A stretch of 16,154 bases of DNA from Acidobacteriota bacterium (GTDB lineage Bacteria; Acidobacteriota; Blastocatellia; Pyrinomonadales; Pyrinomonadaceae), in contig QHXL01000091.1 of the NCBI GenBank assembly GCA_003222935.1, positions 4,022 to 20,175 on the forward strand, written 5' to 3'. Of this stretch, positions 9,198 through 16,154 are shown one piece after another (positions within the stretch are counted from its first letter, which is position 1; every line of letters starts with the position of its first letter). The notes beneath the pieces were generated by a model. It had not been told where the DNA came from and searched no databases. It saw only the letters and a list, made by a program, of their open reading frames with translations. Position numbers and translations under genes: made by a program.

Positions 9198-9292
9198 AAT
9201 TTGTCGGGGCGTCTCTCCGTGGGCACCCCTCCTCTTCCAATTAAGCTGTATTACGGCGAAGGGGCGCCCACGGAGGGACGCCCCGACAGATT
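9198..9292. repeat. GC-rich palindrome at the 3' end of the DinB-like gene
   Basis: The arms at 9198-9230 and 9260-9292 are inverted copies of about 33 nt with three transition differences. They contain GTCGGGGCGT..CCGTGGGC and its complement around a 29-nt loop. The right arm overlaps the stop codon (9291-9293) of the DinB-like gene. The stem is long and very stable, so on the minus strand it could end that transcript or protect its 3' end. It is unrelated in sequence to the other palindromes in the window. The remaining 9123-9197 stretch is probably the leader of the zinc-ribbon gene, but no clear promoter was found. Confidence 0.75.
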
Positions 9293-9743
9293 AGGCCACC
9301 ACACATTTTAGCGTTGCGACCGCCTGGCCTCGATAGTCACTCGCCCGGGTTAATGTTTGGAGCAACAATTCCAACAACTGACAGGGTGTATCAGAAGGAA
9401 CGGCGATGTATTTTAGAAGCGTTGCATCATCTGCGAAGCTCGCGAATCCGCGTGAGCGAGTGGCATCAACTTCCGATAAGTACTCGAGGATGCGATCTGT
9501 TGTCGACAGGGTCTCTGGCAGGGTCCATTCAAAAGGATCGTCCCAGAGGTTTGTCGTAATACCGCCAAACGTCTGTTCCACTACGCCGGCACTTTTGATT
9601 ATGTGCTCGCCAACTGTTGGTGCAGGCGGCTGACGATAAAGCAGGTCCTGGGGAATCGACTTTGTGAGTAGACGTAACGCTTCAATTAACGAGGTGAACT
9701 CCCGATCGAGGAGGTCGATGATAGTTCGTTGATTGTCAGGCAT
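9291..9743 (-). CDS. DinB-like (DinB/YfiT fold) hypothetical protein
   Basis: From ATG at 9741-9743 the protein has 150 residues (MPDNQRTIIDLL). A GTG at 9780-9782 would add 13 basic residues but lies against the repeat array, so the ATG is preferred; neither has a strong ribosome site. The protein is helical, with LLDREFTSLIEALRLLTKSI at the start, a VGEHIIKSAGVVEQTF stretch in the position where DinB-fold proteins have their first metal-binding His, and TRASDYRGQAVATL near the end. The end resembles the usual HxxxHRGQ segment, but the His are replaced, so metal binding may be lost. Fold assignment is by pattern only and moderately uncertain; the substrate is unknown. The stop codon lies inside a palindrome. 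Confidence 0.6.
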   Translation of the reverse strand: MPDNQRTIIDLLDREFTSLIEALRLLTKSIPQDLLYRQPPAPTVGEHIIKSAGVVEQTFGGITTNLWDDPFEWTLPETLSTTDRILEYLSEVDATRSRGFASFADDATLLKYIAVPSDTPCQLLELLLQTLTRASDYRGQAVATLKCVVA

Positions 9744-9785
9744 GCGGGACTTTTTGGAACTTGCTGCTGTACGCCTTCGCACCGA

Positions 9786-9971
9786 AATCCCACCAACGGC
9801 AGTTGGTGGATACTTTCAGATCCTTTCTACTAAAGCTGACTCGTGAGTTCCCGAATCCCACCAACGGCAGTTGGTGGATACTTTCAGATCATTTCTACTA
9901 AAGCGACGCCGACTCGTGAGTTCCCGAATCCCACCAACGGCAGTTGGTGGATACTTTCAGATCCTTTCTAC
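9786..9971 (+). repeat. Palindromic repeat array, block A (three direct units)
   Basis: Three almost identical 45-nt units start at 9786, 9854 and 9927. Each has an 8-bp stem (CCACCAAC/GTTGGTGG) around a GGCA loop, followed by a conserved tail, GATACTTTCAGATCC. Unit 2 differs from the others by one base in the tail. The 23- and 28-nt spacers between units are also alike (ending GACTCGTGAGTTCCCG), so larger segments of about 70 nt were duplicated in tandem. Block A faces block B, which is in the opposite orientation. Short open frames here only reflect repeat translation (IPPTAVGG peptides) and are not genes. Confidence 0.9.
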
Positions 9972-10047
9972 TCGCAGAGCGTTTATCAATTAAGGATGAT
10001 CGTTCACGGCTATAAATATCTTCCGTGACATTCGGCTGCGAGGCAGT

Positions 10048-10301
10048 TAGAAAGGATCTGAACAATCCACCAACTGCCATTGGTGGGATTCCAGTATGAC
10101 AATAATCGAACGTTTCATAGAAAGGATCTGAACAATCCACCAACTGCCGTTGGTGGGATTCCAGTATGACAATAATCGAACGTTTCATAGAAAGGATCTG
10201 AACAATCCACCAACTGCCGTTGGTGGGATTTCCGAATGCAAATAATCAGAACGTTCGTAGAAAGGATCTGAAAGTATCCACCTACTGCCGTAGGTGGTAT
10301 T
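10048..10301 (-). repeat. Palindromic repeat array, block B (four inverted units, 70-bp period)
   Basis: Four units start at 10048, 10118, 10188 and 10258, exactly 70 bp apart, and are reverse complements of the block A unit. The 27-nt spacers are near-identical between units 4-5 and 5-6 and diverged between 6 and 7. Units 4-6 have the tail GATTGTTCAGATCC. Unit 7 has the block A tail (GATACTTTCAGATCC) and an altered stem in which both sides changed together, CCACCTAC/GTAGGTGG. Unit 4 has one stem change that leaves a G-U type pair on the minus strand. The block begins 54 nt after the aldehyde dehydrogenase stop on its transcribed strand. The 76-nt centre (9972-10047) holds only a small CACGG/CCGTG hairpin. 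Confidence 0.9.
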
Positions 10302-10354
10302 TCGACTTCTTGAGGAAACCCGTTTTAAAACCAATACCACAAGTCCTTCCAGAC

Positions 10355-11860
10355 TTAATTCCCAAACCAACCAATCGGACGTCCTGACAAGTCAACCCAA
10401 ACACTCTTCACCTGCGTATACAGGTCGAGAGCGTGACGGCCCATTTCACGTCCATAGCCGGATTGTTTGTAACCACCAAAGGGAGACGCTGCGTTGAACA
10501 TATTGTAGGTATTGATCCACACGACGCCGGCTTTAATCTCTTTTGCGAAGCGATGTGCACGAGTGATGTCCTGGGTCCAGATACCGGCAGACAGCCCATA
10601 GATCGTGTCGTTCGCTTGTTTGATCAAATCCTCTTCGTCTGTGAAACTGATCACGGAAACCACCGGACCAAAAATCTCTTCCTGGGCCACACGCATCTTG
10701 TTGTTCACATCGGCAAAGATTGTGGGCCGGAAAAAGTAACCTTTTTGAAATGCGCCTTCGAGTTTCGGCGACTCACCACCTACCAGAACAGCTGCACCCT
10801 CACCACGAGCGATTTCGACGTAACCTTTAATCCTGTTCAACTGCTCCTCAGAAACCTGTGGTCCCATTTGAGTGGCTTTGTCCATCGGATCGCCGACTGC
10901 AATCCTCTCGGCTCGTTCAGAAAGTTTTGACAGGAATTCATCCTTTACACTTTCTTCAACGAATAATCTCGAACCAGCGCAACATACCTGACCCTGGTTG
11001 TAGAAGATTCCCATCATTGCACCAGCAACCGCTTGATCAAGATCGGAATCAGCGAAAACTATGTTTGGAGCTTTACCACCGAGCTCGAGGGAGACTTTGG
11101 TTAAATTATCGGCCGCGGATTTTGCGATTAACTTTCCGACCTCAGTTGAACCTGTGAAGGCAACCTTGTCGATGCCCGGATGACCAGCCAATGCAGCTCC
11201 AGCCGTTTCACCATAGCCGGGCACGACGTTCACAACGCCCTCAGGAAATCCCGCTTCCTGAATCAGTTTAGCCAACTCCATGGCGCCTACCGGTGTTTGC
11301 TCAGCCGGTTTCAAGACGACGGTGTTACCCGCTGCAAGCGCGGGCGCCAATTTCCACGCGGCCATTAGAAGCGGAAAATTCCAGGGAATAATCTGGCCAC
11401 ACACTCCGATCGGTTCTCGAAGCGTATAGTTGAACATCTTGCCTGGGACAGGAATAGTTTCGCCTTCGATCTTTGTGGCCCAACCTGCGAAGTATTCAAA
11501 GTTTTCGACGACTTGAGGAATGTCTACGTAAAGCGATTCCTTTATCGGCTTACCGTTATCGGCAGTTTCGATCGCCGCCAGCTCTGCGGAGTGTTCATCG
11601 ATCAGTTGCGAGAGCTTGTACAAGAGCCGGCCGCGATCGCGCGCACTCATCTTGGACCATTTACCCTCAAAGGCGCGTCGCGCTGCGCTGACCGCTTTGT
11701 CAATGTCGACCTTGTCGGCCTCAGCTACTTCGGCCAACAATTCACCCGTCGCCGGGTTTGGAGTTGAAAAAGTTTTGCCTGATTCGGCATCAACCCACTT
11801 TCCGTCAATGAAAAGCTGATAGTTTTTCGTTGTATCTTCAACTTGCTGTGCAGATGACAT
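10355..11860 (-). CDS. NAD(P)-dependent aldehyde dehydrogenase (ALDH1/2-like)
   Basis: The 501-residue enzyme oxidises an aldehyde to its acid in the cytoplasm and has the usual length of the class. Catalytic features are all present: PWNFP (159-163, Asn161), cofactor-binding Lys184 in LKPAEQTP, FTGSTEVG (235-242), general base Glu259 in LELGGK, and the nucleophile Cys293 in GQVCCAGSR. EEIFGPV and the C-terminal PFGGYKQSGYGREMG are also seen. The sequence is closest in style to betaine/retinal/acetaldehyde-type enzymes, but the substrate cannot be fixed from sequence. ATG at 11858-11860 has a good ribosome site (GGGGAAC). It lies about 170 nt after acnA, separated by a palindrome. The frame is intact, unlike acnA. 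Confidence 0.93.
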   Translation of the reverse strand: MSSAQQVEDTTKNYQLFIDGKWVDAESGKTFSTPNPATGELLAEVAEADKVDIDKAVSAARRAFEGKWSKMSARDRGRLLYKLSQLIDEHSAELAAIETADNGKPIKESLYVDIPQVVENFEYFAGWATKIEGETIPVPGKMFNYTLREPIGVCGQIIPWNFPLLMAAWKLAPALAAGNTVVLKPAEQTPVGAMELAKLIQEAGFPEGVVNVVPGYGETAGAALAGHPGIDKVAFTGSTEVGKLIAKSAADNLTKVSLELGGKAPNIVFADSDLDQAVAGAMMGIFYNQGQVCCAGSRLFVEESVKDEFLSKLSERAERIAVGDPMDKATQMGPQVSEEQLNRIKGYVEIARGEGAAVLVGGESPKLEGAFQKGYFFRPTIFADVNNKMRVAQEEIFGPVVSVISFTDEEDLIKQANDTIYGLSAGIWTQDITRAHRFAKEIKAGVVWINTYNMFNAASPFGGYKQSGYGREMGRHALDLYTQVKSVWVDLSGRPIGWFGN

Positions 11861-11906
11861 ATTGTTCCCCAGTGTCCAAAGAGTCGTGTTTTAGGGTAGT
11901 GGCATA

Positions 11907-12016
11907 GTTTGAATCTTCTCTGTGGTACCTCTGTGTCTCTGTGGTGAAGTCGATCTCAGCAACTTACTCAACCACAGAGACACAGAGGGCACAGAGGTAA
12001 CACAGAGATTCCAAAC
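11907..12016. repeat. CACAGAG-based palindrome downstream of acnA
   Basis: Left arm 11907-11945 and right arm 11970-12016 are inverted copies that differ by a 9-nt gap (one repeat step missing from the left arm) and a few bases. The right arm holds CACAGAG four times (11973, 11981, 11990, 12001). It begins 16 nt past the acnA stop on the transcribed strand and could act as its terminator or 3' hairpin. The sequence resembles low-complexity CTCTGTGGT-type repeats that I associate with environmental bacterial genomes, but I could not check this. Confidence 0.72.
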
Positions 12017-12032
12017 CGGGTCACCAGCGATT

Positions 12033-14830
12033 TTAGAAATCCGTAGTTCCCGCCAGTAGTTGTCGCAACACAAACGGCAGGATCCCACCGTGGTTGTAGT
12101 AATCAACTTCGATTGGAGTATCAATACGAAGAGTGACTGGAACTTCTTCGATCGCGCCACTGGCACGATGGATGACCAACTTCAGGTCTTCACCCACCTC
12201 TACTCCGTCCTCGATCCCGTGCAGATCATATCGTTCGGTCCCGTTCAGATTCAGTGATGCGGCCGTGGTATCGTCCTTGAATTGGCAAGGCAGCACTCCC
12301 ATACCCACCAGGTTGCTACGATGAATGCGCTCGAAACTCTGGGCGATAACCGCCTTCACTCCAAGTAGACGGGTTCCTTTCGCGGCCCAGTCTCGAGAAC
12401 TGCCTGTTCCGTATTCCTGGCCCGCGAAGATTATGAGGGGCGTTCCCTCATCCTGATACTTCATAGCCGAATCGTAAATGCTCATTCGTTCGCCATCAGG
12501 TTGATGGAGTGTCACGCCACCTTCAACTCCGGGCACCATCAGGTTTTTGATGCGGACGTTGGCGAACGTGCCACGAACCATCACCTCATGGTTGCCACGT
12601 CGCGCACCGTAACTATTGAAATCCTTAATATCGACGCCACGCTCCTGGAGATAAAGACCGGCAGGCGAAGAAGGCTTGATAGCCCCGGCCGGGCTAATAT
12701 GATCCGTCGTTACTGAATCTCCAAAGATGGCCAGGGCTCGCGCTTCCTTGATGTCAGACAGTGGCTCCAAAGCGTTTTTGAAGTTATCGAAGTAAGGTGG
12801 CTCACGGATGTAGGTCGATTCAAGTTCCCACTGATAAACATTTCCCGTCGTCGTCGGAATTTCATTCCACAACGGATTTTGATCGGCGAAGTTTCCGTAA
12901 AGCCGCCGGTAAGTTTCAGGATCAAAGGCCGACCGCATTACGTCGTTCACTTCCTGTAACGTGGGCCAAATGTCTTTCAGGTAGACGTCCCCATCTTTTC
13001 CAGTGCCAACCGGTTCAGTTGCGAAGTCGACGTCAACCCGACCGGCAAGCGCAAATGCAACTACGAGGGGCGGACTCATCAGGAAGTTAGCCTTAATACT
13101 CTGATGAACCCGGGCTTCGAAGTTTCTATTACCCGAAAGTACGGAAGCCGCGACGACGTCGCGTTCAATTACCGCCTGCTCAAGCGAAGGATCCAGTGGT
13201 CCAGAGTTACCAATACAGGTCGTGCAGCCATAGCCAACTATATTGAACCCGAGTTCATTCAGATACGGTTGCAGCCCTGCCTTGCGAACCAGGAGCGAGT
13301 GAGTTTTTAACTTTTGGACTGACTGATAGACCACGCTCAACTGCTTTTTTCGCAAGCAGACCAGCCGCCAACATTACGCTGGGGTTTGAGGTATTTGTGC
13401 AAGAGGTAATGGCGGCGATAAGTACATCGCCATGGCCGAGCAGTTCGTCGCCGCTGGGATACTCGTCTTCGGGAATCTCATGGACCAGGTCTGGCGTTGG
13501 ACGGTTGTTGACCATTTCGGTTTCAGTCCAAACACTCGTTCCCTGATCGGAAACACCAGCAGCAGATATACCCGGGACCGTTTCGGTTCTTTGTTCACCA
13601 CCACCGGCGACAACTCGTTGTCTGTCCGCGCCAATCTTCACGTGATAGCGAGTCCACAACTCATCTTCCGACTTCCCATATCCTCCTTCAGATACAGGTT
13701 TGACCATGAGCTCATTGAACCGCTCCTTCAATTGAGACAACTGAATTCGATCCTGGGGACGCTTTGGACCAGCAACACTGGGCACAATCGAAGCAAGGTC
13801 GAGATCGTAAACCGCGCTGTAGTCACATTCACCTTTCTTCGGAATACCAAACATGCCCTGGGCTTTGTAGTAACGTCTTACTAACTCGACATGCGCTTCA
13901 TCGCGACCAGTCGCCAGGAGATACTGGCAAGTCTCTTCATCGGTTGGAAAGAAACCCATAGTCGCGCCGTACTCGGGCGCCATGTTGGCAATCGTCGCGC
14001 GATCGGTCGCGGATAAACTGACGGCTCCTTCACCGTGAAACTCCACGAATTTTCCGACCACCTTCGCGGCGCGCATCATTTCGGTCACACGCAGCACGAG
14101 GTCGGTTCAGGCTGACCGAGCATCGCAGCTTCTGCTTCAATCCCGCCGACGCCCCAACCGACGATCCCCAGACCATTTATCATCGTCGTATGCGAATCGG
14201 TCCCAACGAGCGTATCTGGGAAGTAAACATTCTTCTCCCAAACATTCTTTGCCAGGTATTCGAGGTTAACCTGATGACAGATTCCAATTCCCGGCGGTAT
14301 TACACGAAAACCATCAAAGCCCTGTGTGCCCCACTTCAAAAACTGGTAACGCGATCGATTGCGTCTGAACTCCATCTCCATGTTCTTTTCCAGCGCATCT
14401 TTGGTACTGGAGAATCGACCTGAACGGAGTGGTCGATCACAAGATCAACCGGGACCAGGGGTTCGATAATCGCGGAGTTTTTTCCGAGTCGCGCAACGGC
14501 TGAACGCATTGCGGCAAGATCGACCAGCAGTGGAACTCCAGTGAAGTCCTGAAGGAGTACGCGCGCAACTACGAAAGGAATCTCTTCGACCCGTTTAGCG
14601 TTTGGTTTCCAGTTCGCGAGTGCTCTGACGTTCACTTCAGTAATCTTCTCGCCATCACATTTGCGCAGCACCGATTCGAGAACAATCCGAATGCTGATGG
14701 GCAAGCGAGAGATTGGTCCAACACCATTTTTTTCAAGTTGCGGGAGCGAATAAAAACTGCCTTCGACACCGTCGCTGACTTCAAATGACTGCAATGAATC
14801 AAAGGCGCTATTTGACATAGGTATGCTCAA
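12033..14830 (-). pseudogene. acnA: Aconitate hydratase AcnA, disrupted by three deletions
   Basis: The gene encodes a TCA-cycle aconitase (citrate to isocitrate, 4Fe-4S cluster) but is split across four frame segments. The cluster cysteines are present: ITSCTN (Cys codon 13399-13401) and [13 protein letters not shown] (codons 13224-13226 and 13215-13217). C-terminal swivel-domain marks are seen ([32 protein letters not shown]). Three breaks occur. (1) Near 14413 one base is missing; adding one T gives [13 protein letters not shown], matching E. coli AcnA in length. (2) At 14107-14108, about 23 residues between AMLGQP and TDLVLRV are absent (about 67 nt). (3) Near 13286, about 7 residues between APGS and RKAGL are absent (about 23 nt). 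ATG at 14816-14818 (MSNSAF) is the likely start; a TTG at 14830 with AGGA upstream is an alternative. As read, it cannot make a full aconitase. Confidence 0.85.
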
Positions 14831-14902
14831 ACCCTTTCCTGGGAAGTACGACGACTCGAGTTCGTCTGATGGATGAAATGTAGAAGCTGTGGTTCAAATT
14901 GA

Positions 14903-14931
14903 AGTGTAAAGTCCACATTTATAATCGTCAA
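14903..14931 (-). promoter_or_regulatory. Putative sigma-70-type promoter for acnA
   Basis: On the minus strand a TTGACG -35 (14926-14931) is followed by a 17-nt spacer and a TACACT -10 (14903-14908). It lies about 85 nt upstream of the acnA start. Spacing is ideal and the -35 matches at five of six positions; the -10 matches at four of six. This is a sequence match only, and promoter consensus in this phylum is not well fixed. Confidence 0.4.
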
Positions 14932-14986
14932 GCAAGCCTTTCTTTTACATCGTTGATAATCGTCTGACTTTACTGATGCACTTTCT

Positions 14987-15016
14987 TTGGCCGACTTTTT
15001 CGGCGTTTGCTATAGT
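14987..15016 (+). promoter_or_regulatory. Putative promoter for the DUF6335 gene
   Basis: TTGGCC (14987-14992) and TATAGT (15011-15016) are 18 nt apart, in the 302-nt divergent region between acnA and the DUF6335 gene. The leader would be about 110 nt long. The -10 is one base from consensus; the -35 matches four of six. The rest of 14831-15132 holds the opposite acnA promoter and no other clear structure. Confidence 0.35.
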
Positions 15017-15132
15017 TTTGCCACACGAATTCCCCTACTACTCGATAACCCCTGTCAGCCCGACACGCTTCTGTAACTTCGATCTGAGAATCTCAAGTTT
15101 CAGCCCGATACAGAAAATCAAGGAGAGGTGTT

Positions 15133-15531
15133 ATGCCCAAGAAACATGCCGAGAACTTTGAATATCTTGCCAACAATCCAGACTATGTACCCAATCCTGA
15201 GATTGAAGAATTTATGGAAGAAGAGATTTCGCGTGCTCCTAAAGATCCTGAATTGCTGGCCCATCGTCTGCGAAACAATACTGCCGCATCACCGAGTGAT
15301 GCCGGGGGTGATCTCGACGCAAACTGGGAAGATGTAAATGAGAGTGGCTCGGAAACAGTGGCGGGAGATAATCCAACTCCTGATCAGTCGCTGGTAGAAG
15401 AAAACGCACAGGCGGTCGGCGTCAGTTTCGAAGACAATGAGGAACTCGAGTTCATCGATAAGATTGAAAAGCGTGATCGAAATCGATATGAATTAGAGGA
15501 AGGCTCAAAAGCAACAGAGGATATGATCTGA
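15133..15531 (+). CDS. DUF6335-family acidic protein
   Basis: The 132-residue protein is very acidic and seems largely unstructured. It has a short helical N-terminus (NPEIEEFMEEEISRAPKDPE) followed by the block GGDLDANWEDVNESGSETVAGDNPTPDQSLVEENAQAVGVSFEDNE, given here in parts: GGDLDANWEDV, AGDNPTPDQSLVEE and AVGVSFEDNEEL. This layout (GGD.DA.W, G.NPTPDQ..V.E, AVG....DNE) is what I associate with DUF6335, seen in cyanobacteria and acidobacteria, with no known function. It ends RDRNRYELEEGSKATEDMI. ATG at 15133 has a strong ribosome site (AGGAGAGG, 15121-15128). It is convergent with dtd, with only 4 nt between stop codons. The family name is recalled by pattern and is fairly likely. Confidence 0.75.
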   Translation: MPKKHAENFEYLANNPDYVPNPEIEEFMEEEISRAPKDPELLAHRLRNNTAASPSDAGGDLDANWEDVNESGSETVAGDNPTPDQSLVEENAQAVGVSFEDNEELEFIDKIEKRDRNRYELEEGSKATEDMI

Positions 15532-15535
15532 GTAG

Positions 15536-15985
15536 TCAGAACAACTTCTTGCTGTCTAACATCAGGGTGACTGGTCCATCGTTAACGAGTTCAACCTGCA
15601 TCATCTTTCGAAAGCTGCCGGTTTGGACCTCCATAATCAGCTCTCGGCACTTACTCACAAAGTATTCATACAAAGGCTCCGCTACCTCAGGCGGAGCAGC
15701 ATCACTCCATGAAGGTCTATTTCCCCGTCGCACGTCCCCGTAAAGGGTGAACTGCGAGACGACGAGCAGACCACTCTGAGCGTCCTTAACGGATAGGTTC
15801 ATCCGTCCTTCCATATCGTCGAAAATTCTGAGTGAGACTATTTTCTGAGCAAGATAGTCGGCATCGGACTGAGTGTCGGCTAGCGCGACACCTAACAGGA
15901 CGACGACACCACGTTCGATCTTTCCGACAGTCTCGTTGTCGATTGTAACTTTGGCTCGAGTAACGCGTTGGATGACTGCTCGCAT
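15536..15985 (-). CDS. dtd: D-aminoacyl-tRNA deacylase
   Basis: The 149-residue enzyme removes D-amino acids (and glycine from tRNA-Ala) mischarged onto tRNA, keeping translation homochiral. Its length is standard. The N-terminus MRAVIQRVTRAKVTIDNE is typical, and both active-site motifs are present: SQFTLYGD (77-84) and NDGPVT (135-140, the GP motif with Gly137-Pro138). FRRGNRPS-type residues (RRGNRPSWSDA, 86-96) also match. ATG at 15983-15985 has no strong ribosome site. It starts 12 nt after the TonB-like gene stop, so the two are probably cotranscribed. Confidence 0.96.
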   Translation of the reverse strand: MRAVIQRVTRAKVTIDNETVGKIERGVVVLLGVALADTQSDADYLAQKIVSLRIFDDMEGRMNLSVKDAQSGLLVVSQFTLYGDVRRGNRPSWSDAAPPEVAEPLYEYFVSKCRELIMEVQTGSFRKMMQVELVNDGPVTLMLDSKKLF

Positions 15986-15997
15986 GACAAAGTATTC

Positions 15998-16154
15998 TTA
16001 CTGACGGACAAATTTGTAAGCGAGCACGCCCGACACCTTGACTGCCTTTCCATCCCGCTGAACGGGGGCGAATTTGGCTTCTAGTGCGGCAATCTCCGAT
16101 GACTCTTTAAGAAAGGGCGGACCTCCACACAGGTCCGAGGCCCGAATGACATTA
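15998..16154 (-). CDS. TonB C-terminal domain protein (C-terminal end, cut by window end)
   Basis: The last 51 residues of a protein enter from the right edge, reading NVIRASDLCGGPP, LKESSEIAALEAKFAPV, DGKAVKVSGVLAYKFVRQ and then TAA at 15998-16000. The spacing of GGP..L, an Ala-rich helix, F.PV, a DGK turn and a final strand ending Y.F matches the TonB C-terminal fold (energy transducer for outer-membrane receptors, or a stand-alone relative in acidobacteria). The N-terminus, including any membrane anchor, is outside the window, so true TonB function is not shown. It precedes dtd by 12 nt. Confidence 0.65.
   Translation of the reverse strand, partial: NVIRASDLCGGPPFLKESSEIAALEAKFAPVQRDGKAVKVSGVLAYKFVRQ

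Noticed and set aside
9786..10301. Possible CRISPR array
   Set aside because: Units occur in both orientations, spacers are themselves repeated rather than unique, and no cas gene is nearby.
9843..10370. Small open frames with repeated IPPTAVGG-like peptides
   Set aside because: They are translations of the palindromic repeat on both strands, with no ribosome sites and frames crossing unit boundaries.
12060..13884. Plus-strand open frames over acnA (e.g. 13432-13884)
   Set aside because: They lie opposite clear aconitase coding sequence and show no domain or ribosome site.

Overview
The window looks like chromosomal DNA from an acidobacterium, probably class Blastocatellia (Pyrinomonas-like). 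This is inferred from the kinds of genes present (Mla lipid transport, a periplasmic tricorn-type S41 protease, a MidA-type methyltransferase, a DUF6335 protein) and from the many palindromic intergenic repeats. No rRNA or tRNA gene was seen, so the placement is an inference.

Layout. Positions 1-2395 (+) hold an Mla/MCE phospholipid-transport operon: the end of the permease mlaE, the ATPase mlaF, and the MCE substrate-binding protein mlaD, which is interrupted by a frameshift. From 2510 to about 14830 everything is on the minus strand. Read in the direction of transcription it runs: aconitase acnA (broken at three places), an aldehyde dehydrogenase, a seven-unit palindrome array, a DinB-like protein, a zinc-ribbon membrane protein, a MidA-family methyltransferase overlapping a cyclase by 4 nt, a large tricorn-like S41 protease with a signal peptide and a frameshift, and an unknown 243-residue protein. 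A divergent promoter region (14831-15132) separates acnA from a plus-strand DUF6335 protein. Convergent with that are dtd and, upstream of dtd, the end of a TonB-like protein that runs off the window.

Two themes stand out. First, several unrelated palindromic repeat families sit against the 3' ends of genes: 2408-2509, 9198-9292, 9786-10301 and 11907-12016. They are probably terminators, mRNA-stabilising hairpins or mobile REP-like elements. The seven-unit array shows a compensatory base-pair change, so its stem appears to be maintained. Second, three otherwise well-conserved genes carry five apparent deletions or frameshifts, three of them in acnA. Either these are real lesions or the assembled sequence has deletion errors; read mapping would decide.

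No clear new defence, biosynthetic or mobile system was found. The most unusual signals are the palindrome families and the heptad-spaced repeats in the MlaD tail.
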